Of a DNA stretch of 64,000 bases, positions 55,189 through 64,000 are shown piece by piece; positions within the stretch are counted from its first letter, which is position 1, and each line of letters starts with the position of its first letter. Source of the stretch: Rapana venosa (lineage: Eukaryota; Mollusca; Gastropoda; Neogastropoda; Muricidae); contig CM054140.1 in assembly GCA_028751875.1 (NCBI GenBank), forward strand, positions 10,896,427-10,960,426, in the 5' to 3' direction. The notes under the pieces were generated by a model. It saw only the letters and a program-made list of their open reading frames with translations. It ran no database searches and had not been told where the DNA came from. A program made the position numbers and the translations under genes.

Positions 55189-55800
55189 ACACACTCACTC
55201 GCTCACTCACTCACCCACTTACTCACACACTCACTCACTCACACACTCACTCACTCACTCACTCACACACTCACTCACTCACACACTCACTCACTCACTC
55301 ACTTACTCACACACTCACTTACTCACTCACACACTCTCACACTCACTCACTTACTCATTCACTCACTCACTTACTCACTCACTCACTTACTCACTCACTC
55401 AACACACACACACACACTCACTCACTCACACACTCACTCACTAAACCACACACGACTCACTCACCACACACACACACACACCACACACACAACACAAAAC
55501 ACAACACACACACCCCACTTCGCTCATCACACACCACTCACCACTTACTCACCACACAAAACTCCAACATCCACTCATCCATCACTCACAACACTCACCA
55601 CTCATACTCACACACTCACTCACTCACAACTCACTCACACATCACTTTCACTCACTTACTCACCACTTACTCACTCACACATCACTCATCACTCACTACT
55701 CACCACTCCTAAATCACTCACTCCATACTCACTCACTCACCACTCACACACTCACTCACTCAATACTCACTCATCACTCACACACCACTAAACTCCACCA
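54295..55800. repeat. CA, then (ACTC)n tetranucleotide domain, about 1.5 kb
   Basis: CACA sequence passes to ACTC/CACT tetranucleotides, dense at 55030-55450 and degenerate to 55800. A nearly unbroken open frame (54428-55444) encodes only Thr/His/Ser/Leu repeats. Confidence 0.93.
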
Positions 55801-56600
55801 CTCCACGGATAGCTGAGCTGATCTCAAAGGAGAGAGGACGTATATTTTTTGCTCTCTCTTTCCGTGATGATTATTTACATATGTGATTTTTTGGACTTAG
55901 AAAATGAGTCAAGGGTCGAAAAGCAAGCAAATCGGGATTCTTATCCAACCCTCTGTGTTGGATCTTGAGTATCCTACTTTGTGCAGAAGTGCCCAAACAG
56001 TATTGTAATCATCCCATAATAAACTTTATTCTGATAACAGAAATTAATGTAAATGTAAACGGCTTTGCTGACCGAGATCTGTGGTCATCGTAAACTTGTG
56101 AAGTGCCTAAATATATGTGATCTAGACTATCAAGTATATGTAATGAAAGTTGTTTGCTGAATTTTCATGGTGAGAGAACAAGTGGGCACTTTCGTCAGAA
56201 AGATTTCATCTGCTAAACCAGGGATAACTGGTAAGATGTGAAAGCAGGTTTTGCGAAAAAAACTGTAAGTCACAGATAATGTTCAGGTAATTTTTTTTTT
56301 CTTTCTGTCCTGCACGCTAGATTTTTGAGTTTTTTAGCAAGATGTCAAGAGGGATCAAAAACTGAAACCAACCCTTGATGCAATTTCAGAACGTTTCTTT
56401 TGTAACAAGAGGACTATGTGTATGGAGGAAACAGTCTTGGTATCGTTACTCAGCCATTGAAATAATTGCATAAGGTTTGGACATACAGATTTGATTAAAA
56501 GAAGAAACTGTGAGCTGCCTGCTATGATCGATTACCCAAACCTCCAAACGGTTGAAAGATGTATTGTATATTTTGTGGTTCCACTAAGAGGATCCACCGT
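55801..56600. other. Unassigned sequence before the LINE
   Basis: Ordinary-complexity sequence. It could be the 5' UTR of the LINE that follows, but nothing specific supports this. Confidence 0.4.
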
Positions 56601-57830
56601 CTAATTTAAATACGTCTCGTGGTAATTCTTTGCCAAGGTAAGACTGTTCCTTATGGAACACAAAAGATGCGAGTTTTTGAAATTTTGTTAAAAATTTTTC
56701 TGGCAACAGAGACGTCAAAGATAAGAAAATGTTTACTGGAAACACTATTCCCTTTTTCAATGCTTCCAAACCTGTATTTCCTCAGCGGCCAAACCGATGT
56801 GACATGCGGGGACTTCATTACCGGGCGTCCGCTCCCCCTTCAGTTGCATCAGCATTCTGCAGTGTGAGGGGGGGTCAGACGGAAATGGGGGTCATTTTCC
56901 CTCCTACTCCTAATGCCCAGGTCAACGCCCCGGAAAAACAGCCCTGATGACACGGGATGAAGACCAAGATCCCAGCCACAGAGCCGTGTATCATCTGTTA
57001 AAAAACAGTGTAAAAAAAACTTCGTAGACGCACTTTATGTTTTACCCCAAAATCTTCCAAGATTAGACACTCAAATATATGTGCTCCATTCCCCTTAACA
57101 AAACAGACCAAAAACTTGGAATGGGCCCATTGATTCCCTCTCCAAAAGCTGAACAATCTGTGAAGGAGCTAACCGTCTTATCAGTGACGAAAAATGTGCA
57201 GAAAAAAATGAAATTCGAGCATACACAGCTGACAAAATAGATGTTATTCAAGATGAAATAGAAAAACTAAAAAGGGAAATAACGGACCTACGCCAAAAAT
57301 CAGATATCCTTTCAAAGGGAACCCAAATTCATTAAAAAAAACTGGGAAATTTTACAATCTGACCTGAAAAATTTTTAAAGCGCACCTAAATAAGGCCTGT
57401 TTCACACACAGGCACTCAAATCTCCCCTTCTGATTACTCCCTAAATGAAAATAAACAGAAAAACCCCTTCCATGATCAAATCAACTGATTCCACCATGAA
57501 ATAATGACCCTTTAATGTCAAGTCGAAACTGTGAAAGCAACTGCCCAGACACTATCCAGAAGACAACTTGCTCAGATCCAGTGGATCTGACTTCCCTGTT
57601 TCCCCTCAGCCCAGTGTAGAGCCCACTATGTACACAGTGCCCGTTCACTAACTCCTTCCAGGTACTGACGGAAGAGGGGGGGTGACAGGCACCCAGATAA
57701 GTCACCAGTGCATGCACAACCAGAAGAATAGCCGACCTGTTCAAAAAAGGAAATAAATAAGTTTTTTCCACCCGGAACCTACTTCATCCCCTGAGGCCAG
57801 CCCCCTCCTTTTCGCATACCTCCTCAAAAC
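56601..57830 (+). mobile_element. LINE ORF1 upstream region with coiled-coil segment, degenerate
   Basis: Around 57190-57320 the translation gives EIRAYTADKIDVIQDEIEKL followed by KREITDLRQKSDILSK, a heptad-type coiled coil as in many LINE ORF1 proteins. Frames are broken before and after. The order coiled coil, then esterase-like domain (57838 onward), fits ORF1 of CR1-type elements. Confidence 0.55.
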
Positions 57831-57837
57831 CTCAGTC

Positions 57838-58310
57838 CTCCTCATTGGAGATTCCGTGCTTAAGTACTTTAAACCCCCAAAAAAGATGGCCCCCCAGGGG
57901 ATGAGGTGGTTTACAAGATCTTTTATTCCGGGGCCTGACTGTCAACCAGCTGAAGCACAGTCTGCAGTCAGTGTCAGTGTCATCACACTCCGTGAAGACT
58001 GTGGCTCTCCATGTGGGGGTCAACAGCTGCCCTGCCGGGCCTGTCTCTAAAGAAACATGGACGAAGTTTGCTCTCACTCTGCAAAAGCATTTCCCTAAGG
58101 CAACTGTTGTGGCAATTTTCTTTTATTCCAGCCAGGGGTGGCACAATTTAAACAATGCCATCTTTCCTTCTAATAAAAATCTTTACTCAGTTTGTCAAGT
58201 CCTGAATGTCAACTTTTGTTGACAATTATGACACATTCACAGCAAAAACGGTGCCCTCGTTTAGTTTTTGTATCAAAGTGTTACCCACCCAAGTGCAAGA
58301 GGCATAGCTA
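57838..58310 (+). mobile_element. LINE ORF1 SGNH/esterase-like domain, broken
   Basis: Three blocks occur in the order expected of the SGNH hydrolase (esterase) domain that some CR1-type LINE ORF1 proteins carry. LLIGDSVLKYF (GDS at 57847-57855) gives the nucleophile block. ALHVGVNS at 58004-58027 gives the GxN block, followed by WTKFALTLQKHFPKATVVAI. THPSARGIAKLA at 58283-58318 gives the block with the catalytic His. The blocks lie in different frames, so at least two frameshifts and some stops separate them. The domain's role in retrotransposition is not settled. Confidence 0.68.
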
Positions 58311-59190
58311 AACTAGCCTTTAAACCTGAAGCAGGCTTTTCACTGTAGGCTAACTATTCAGTACACACGGAGGGAGTATAACGTGATGGGTGACAGTACC
58401 AGGGCCGTCACCCCGACCTGCCCAGTCATACAGTTACCAGGGCGTAAGAGATGGGAACATTTTTCCATCCCAAAATGACCACTCTATGACCAATAGTAAT
58501 GACCACAATCTGTTCTGGACACAACCCACAAATGCCGGGGCATGTCCACCTCCTAACTCATCCCTCCACTTTCCTTCACCCCCCAGAAGGAATGTAAATC
58601 CACTACAGCCATTTTTACCAGCACATTGTTTTTCTGATAACTTGGTCAGTCAACAGCAGATAGCCTCTTTGGTTCCTGGCCTTCCCAACCCCAACCAATC
58701 CCATACAAAGTTCCATGGAGATGTCACTTTGAATGATAAAAAGTTAATTCATTAGCTCATGAAGACCCTGTAATGACAGCTCCGTTCAGGTACCCTGTTC
58801 GTAGCAACCCTCATTCCTTTTACATCTAGTCAGAATCTGTTGCAGGTCAGAATGCCAAGACAAGCTCATGAGCATAACGACCAGCTACACCCTCTAGCCA
58901 TGAAACTGCTAAGTATGGCTTCTCATATTCGTCAAAAGCAGAATGTCAATACTATGTAACAATCAGGTGAGTCTTTGTGCTGTCTTATTTGTAGTAAAGA
59001 TTGTTTTCCCTGAACTTCAAAAGTGTTACAGATATAGCTACAGGGTAATAGCATTTTATGATAATACAACCTTGATACCAGCTCCGGGAAAATCGGTAAA
59101 GAAAAGTTACATTACCAAAGCAAAAAGGAATGCATATAGTATGTGCAGCCTCAAAACGTTTTTGTATAAAAATTAAAAGTGAAAGGCTGG
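58311..59190 (+). mobile_element. LINE ORF1/ORF2 junction region
   Basis: An open stretch at 58390-58755 encodes a Pro/Asn/Ser-rich segment without a recognisable domain. It probably bridges ORF1 and ORF2. The rest is degenerate. Confidence 0.4.
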
Positions 59191-59214
59191 AGTAAAGTGT
59201 ATGTTTGTGGTAGG

Positions 59215-59445
59215 GGAATACGACAGTGGGGAGGAGAGAGGGGGGGGGGGGGGTTGGGGGGGGAGTAAGAGACGGGGCTTAACTTAACTCCTCCCCTTTG
59301 GTGTGTGGTGTGTGTGTGGTGTGTTTTTGTGGGGTGTGTTTTGGTGTGTGTGTTTTGTGGTTTGTGTGTGGTGTGTTTTTGTGTGTGTGTGTGTGTGGTG
59401 TGTGTGTGTGTGGTGGTGTGGGGTGTGTGTGTGTGTGTGGTTTGT
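59215..59445. repeat. G run and (GT)n array interrupting the LINE
   Basis: A G-rich tract at 59237-59265 and irregular GT at 59299-59440 lie between the ORF1 and ORF2 parts. Confidence 0.9.
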
Positions 59446-59879
59446 GACATGGTTGCGTGCTGGCAGTCAGCTGTTCTCACGGACTTCTGACATCGCTGGT
59501 CTGAATTAGTCTTGAGTGTTCATTGAAAACGTACAACCTGTTTTGCTGTGAGAGAGGGAATTATTCTCTTGATTATTGATTTGTTTATTTAATATCTTTC
59601 CAGTGCCTTTACTGAAGGATTGTGTCAAGTTTGTTGATTTTTTTTCTCGTATAAGATTTGTTTTCATTGTAACATTTCTTCTTCTTTTTTATTTTTATTA
59701 AATACATTTTCCCTGTGTGATTTATAAGTTGTAAAAAACTTGAAAGTGGCATGTGGTATTGTTATTAATCTTTTGTGGCATATGTTAAATGTTCTTGATT
59801 CCTTTTTGGCTTAATAGGTCTCTTTTTCAACAATATTATTCCATTATGGTTATTTTGTACGTCAAATACTTGGCCTCAA

Positions 59880-60540
59880 AGGAAGGGCTACGTATGGGTT
59901 ATCTTAATATCAACCATGCATTTGAACAAGTTATCGGGGGATTTCTCTCATTTTAGAAAATTCGGGAAATAATTTTCACATTTTCTGTTTTTCAAAATCC
60001 AGACAAAACAACCGTACCTGGAAATTCAGATGTCTGTTTTTACCTGGTTACAGTCTGTTTCGCAGTGATCCAAAATGTAGAAAGGAAACAGGATTGCTGA
60101 TGTATTATAGTCAGTCTGTCACACTAGAGAGATTAGAACAGCTAGAGGGATTGGGGGTAGAGTCTTTATGGATACAAATTAAAGTAAACACTGTTAAACC
60201 AATACTTGTTGGATTTTTTATACAGAAACCAGCCCGAAAAATCAAGTTGGCTAGAAGATTTTAGGCCCTGATGGATGCTGCGATGCTTCAAGATGAAGAG
60301 ACGATTTTGTTTGGTGACTTTACCATTGACTCCTGAAACGTCAGACTCAGTGGGTACAACTGTATGAATCATGTAACTTAAGTCAAATTATTGATTGTCC
60401 GACACGAAAAAACAGTCAATTCGTCTACCCTTATAGGGCCATGTGTAGTCACGTCAAAACTAAAACAAAAGAATTATGTTGTCCGTTATCTAGCTGCAGT
60501 GACCACTATCCTGTTGTGTAACGTGGTCAAAGAAGGAGTT
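59880..60540 (+). mobile_element. LINE ORF2 endonuclease (APE-like) domain, broken
   Basis: RMGYLNIN near 59892 gives the N-terminal block. GYSLFRSDPKCRKETGLLMY at 60046 is followed by VESLWIQIKV and KPILVGFF. FGDFTID at 60310-60330 matches the GDFN block of apurinic-like endonucleases. CSDHYPV at about 60495-60515 matches the SDH block with the catalytic His. Frames change between blocks. The family order (N, R-D, GDFN, SDH) is intact. Confidence 0.75.
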
Positions 60541-61299
60541 AAGTTCCAAGAGCATGTTTACAAAAAGATTACTTACAGATGTTTTAAGAAGTTTAATAAG
60601 GACTCTTTTCTTTCAGACTTAGCTAACTCTTTATCACAGGGTTTACCAATATACTGATCCTGATAAGGCAAAGAAGTTGGGTAAAATTTTAACTAGAATC
60701 TATGACAAACATGCCCCTTTAATAACTCAAAAGAGTGAAAACACCACATCCCAAAACCCCCATGGTTAACTAAAGAGATTGAAAAAGAAATAATCTTCGT
60801 AACTACTTGAAGTCAACAAATGACAGCAAAATTTAAAGAACAAAGAATAAGGTAAAATACATTGAAGCGTAAAGCAAAATTTAAATATTATCAAGATTTA
60901 GTAACCCAAAAAAAAAGGGTCAAAGGGCAGTTGGAAAGAAAATAATCAATAAATTAACCAACAAAGACTATTCTGAAGTACAGACAAATTATAATGATAT
61001 AACTCCAAGCAAATCACGATTTACTTTGTAATGCAGCTGATAATTTGTTATTTAAAAAAGACTGGGAAAAAAAAAAAAGACTTAGAAATGTTAAAAAAAA
61101 AAAATATTGCTCTGCCCAAAAAATATTGATGTAAAGTGAATATTCCTTTTATATCAGTACCAGAAGTTAAAGTGGCTCTTTTGTCTCTAAAACCTTCAAA
61201 AACAAAAGATTTGGAGAAATTAGATGGAAATATACTCAAAATTGCATCCCCTGTTATAGCAGATACACTGACTTATATTTAAATCTGTGCATTAAAAAG
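60541..61299 (+). mobile_element. LINE ORF2 linker between endonuclease and RT, degenerate
   Basis: Lys/Asn-rich short frames with many stops. KTPHPKTPMVN near 60738 resembles the PW-containing linker of LINE ORF2. Confidence 0.5.
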
Positions 61300-62670
61300 A
61301 ACTATGTTCATTATGTTTCAAGCAAGCAAGGGTAATTCCAATGTTCAAAAAAGGAGACCGTACAAACCCATCCAATTATAGGCCCATATCAATTTTGTCT
61401 GTTTTGTCAAAAGCCATTCGAAAAACATATTAGACTACATTTAATTAACCATCTGAACAAATACAACTTGATACATCCAAAGCAATCAGTTAAAAGAGAA
61501 AAAACCCCCTTGCCATACAGCACTAACCAAATGATTTATAAATGGCTTCTAAATATAAATAACAATGAACTCATGGCACTGTTTTCATTGACTTTGCTAA
61601 GCATTTGATGTCATTAACCATATCTTCTTTTAAAGAAATTATGGTATAGGTTTTTCAGATTCCACAGTCCACAATTTCCTCCTTTTTATCAAATAGAAAA
61701 AAAATTAGTGTGTGTGAACTTTTCTGTTTCAGATTTCAAGACTATTAAACATGGAGTACTCAAGGATCCCTACTAGGTCCCCTGTTATTCATATTATATA
61801 AAATGATTTTTCCAATGCATCTAGCAACAAAATTGTGGGAAATATTTGCAGATGACAGTTCCATGCATTGTAACAATGTTACCTTTGTAAATTAACAACT
61901 AACCCCCAAATAGTATTGACAAATTAGTTCGTTGGACACAAAATCAATCATATTGCCTAAATACACAAAAAACAAAATGCATGTGTAAACTATAGACAGA
62001 AACGACAAATGTATTAACACATTTGTTTTCTATTTCAGTTGCCGGACAAGTGTGGAAATTTGTCAATTCGCATCGTGTACTGGGTATCATTATTGACAAA
62101 ACTGTCATGGACAGACCACATTTCTATTTGCAAACGAATCTCTCAAGAGTGTTCCAGTTATCAAAAATTAAACACTTTTTAAACATTTTATGCCCGTAAA
62201 TGTTTTTTCAAGCACACATTCGTTCGATTATGGACTTTGCATTACATTTTGGGATTCGCAAGTGCAATGCTCTAAAAAACCTTTATTGAGGCTACACAAG
62301 CGAGATCTAAAATTAGTTCTTCTTAAGTCAAGTTCATTGACCATAAATGATTATAAAACATTGGGTATTTTACCATTTTAAAACAGAGATGCTGCTACAA
62401 CAAGGCACTGTTGATGCATAAGGTAATTAATGGAGCGGCACCTACTTCCATTTCAGATTTTTTCCATATAAAAACAACAGGCATCATTTCAAAATTAGCA
62501 GTGCCTCTCCCAAGAGTTGATATCTTTAAAACAAGTTTTATCTACGTGGAGGTTCCTTGTGGAATCAGTTTCCATCATCTCTTAAAGAGATTTCTGCCAT
62601 AACTCCCTTTAAAAAGCTCTTTGAAAAATCACCTTTTTTATGTAATGAGTGTATATGACAAAACATTGCA
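61300..62670 (+). mobile_element. LINE ORF2 reverse transcriptase domain and C-terminal part, broken
   Basis: The block [11 protein letters not shown] comes first, then [14 protein letters not shown] at 61374-61415. Next are FIDFAK at 61585-61602 (with a one-base loss just after), QGSLLGPLLF near 61761, and FADD at 61845-61856, the catalytic Asp pair. VLGIIID, RSIMDFALHFG and WNQFPSSLKEI follow. These are the RT palm and thumb motifs of CR1/Jockey-type LINEs. Stops and frameshifts make it non-functional as read. Confidence 0.8.
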
Positions 62671-62764
62671 AATGAAAAAGTAACGTATATTGTGAAAATT
62701 TTCACGGCATTGTTTTTAATAACTTTCTTTACAATTGCACCCTATACTCTTTTGTGTGGGGTGT

Positions 62765-62765
62765 G

Positions 62766-62800
<35 letters not shown>

Positions 62801-62890
62801 GTGGGGTGTGTGTGTGTTTTGTGTGTGTGTGTGTGGTGTTTTGTGTGTGTGTGTGTGATGTGTGCGTGTGCGTGTGCGTGTGAGTTTTTT
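62765..62890. repeat. (GT)n irregular array at the LINE 3' end
   Basis: It begins about 90 bases after the last RT-derived sequence. Confidence 0.93.
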
Positions 62891-63024
62891 GTGTGTGTTG
62901 TGTGTTGGGGAAGCAGGCAAGCGCGAGCGTGCAGGGGGGCGAAATGTGTAATTTTATAGTGTTAGAGTATGTAGAGATGATATGTTTTTATGTACGAGTT
63001 ATGTATTAGAATTATATTGTATTG

Positions 63025-63125
63025 TAAGCCGTTTTGGGGGTCGCGGCACGTTTCTCTGCGTGTGTTTCGGGCTGCTCTTCCCAGGGGAGAGCACGTCGCC
63101 ACAGGAGCAACGCGCCCTTATCATT
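63025..63125 (-). mobile_element. SINE-A body fragment
   Basis: GGGGTCGCGGCACGTTTCTC, GTTTCGGGCTGCTCTTCCC and GAGAGCACGTCGCCACAGG. Confidence 0.65.
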
Positions 63126-63269
63126 ATTTTTCATTTTAAGCATGTGAGTGTTATGCGACCAAGTGGCGTGCTCGTGAATTGTGAGTACGTGATGGCGAAC
63201 GTATTTCCCTGTATGTGTGCGGCTTTATTTTGGTCCAAAGGGAGAAAAATGGAAATGAAGTGGATGCAA

Positions 63270-63296
63270 GCAGAGCTCTCTCTCTCTCTCTCTCCC

Positions 63297-63338
<42 letters not shown>
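63270..63338. repeat. (CT)n microsatellite
   Basis: CT with a CCCCTCT interruption. Confidence 0.96.
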
Positions 63339-63339
<1 letters not shown>

Positions 63340-63479
63340 ATACATTTATTGTCATAGATTTTTTCCCCCCCTTTGAAATTGGTTTTTGAATTTTTTTGGT
63401 GGAAATTGGTAGATTTGTATTTTTGATGCAAGTATTCTTTACATTGGTTTTTGGAAGCTGTGAGTGTGGTATTTGAAGG

Positions 63480-64000
63480 GATTTTTTTTTTTTTTATTAT
63501 TTTTCCCCTCCAAGGGAGTGGAAAGCAGGATTCACGAAGATTTCATTCCTATTCCATAATGAAAAATAATATGATGTGCCTTTGCTTTGCCTTGATTTCT
63601 ATATTTCCCTTCTCTCTCCTCACTTCTCTGTCTCTGTCAATATTTGCTGCTGGGCTGTCCCGTTGTTTGTCTGCCTGCCCTTTCCCGTCTTATCTAATAA
63701 TCATCCTATCTATCTTATTTTTCGCTATTTTGTCCCCCCTCTCTCTGTTACTCTCTCTCTTTTGTTAGTCTTGTCTCTTTTTGTCATCTGTCTTTTTCCC
63801 AATGTCTTGTCTCTGTTCTCTCTCCCTGTCTGTCTGCCTGTCTTCTGTCTGTCCCCTTTCTCTCACTCTCTCTCTCTCTCTTTCTTTTCTCTTTTCTTTG
63901 CATTCCTTTTCTTTCTATTTTCCATTTTACATTATTGAAATAACTTTTCTTGAACTTCTCATTTTGTCTTTATTATATGTATGTGTATGTATATGTATGT
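63480..64000. other. Pyrimidine-rich sequence, CT and TCTG patches
   Basis: T-rich start at 63482, CT patches from 63720, and ATGT repeats at the window end. No gene is seen. Confidence 0.5.

Noticed and set aside
54428..55444. Open frame of 338 codons on +
   Set aside because: It encodes only Thr/His/Ser/Leu repeats from ACTC and CA microsatellite. No domain, no start context and no splice structure; it is open only because the repeat lacks stop codons.

Overview
This is a eukaryotic genomic window, almost certainly from an animal. It has intron-exon structure, tRNA-derived SINEs, non-LTR retrotransposon (LINE) pieces and a very high load of microsatellites. The SINE modules and LINE 3' ends look like those of marine molluscs, probably a gastropod. 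That placement is an inference from repeat style and was not tested by search.

Only one host gene is recognisable. Three minus-strand exons (9347-9498, 7465-7824, 2987-3683) encode part of an ionotropic glutamate receptor of the NMDA class that most resembles the GluN3 (GRIN3) subunit: part of the amino-terminal domain, then the start of the ligand-binding domain (S1). Splice sites are visible and the codon phases agree. The first exons lie to the right of 9498 and the pore and S2 exons to the left of 2987; neither set is visible here. One stretch of the amino-terminal domain may be missing between 7465 and 3683.

The rest is repeats. About 1-2980 is CA/CAC microsatellite with a nested minisatellite. 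3.7-31 kb mixes microsatellites, SINE copies and truncated LINE 3' ends. 31.9-34.9 kb is a 10-bp minisatellite split by two retroposon insertions. 35.0-36.6 kb is a CT array with an interspersed AATAAA-bearing unit. 37-44 kb holds more SINEs and LINE tails. About 44.47-53.1 kb is full of homopolymer runs, and its repeat copies are abnormally corrupted, so it looks like poor sequence. 53.1-55.8 kb is GT, GATA and ACTC arrays. About 56.6-62.7 kb carries a long degenerate LINE with an esterase-like ORF1 and an endonuclease/reverse-transcriptase ORF2. The end returns to microsatellite.

I use local names for dispersed families. SINE-A: tRNA-like head, TAA-rich tail. SINE-B: head that joins a tRNA-like A-box region to a 5S rRNA-like segment, tail of TTTACC units. 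SINE-C: tRNA-like head, 3' hairpin. Family D: a body whose one end is joined to trinucleotide microsatellites. Family E and family F: short dispersed units. SINE-A and SINE-C share a central block (GAGACTATAAACCGAGGTCC and close variants) that occurs about a dozen times. SINE orientation is given with the tRNA-like head as 5'.
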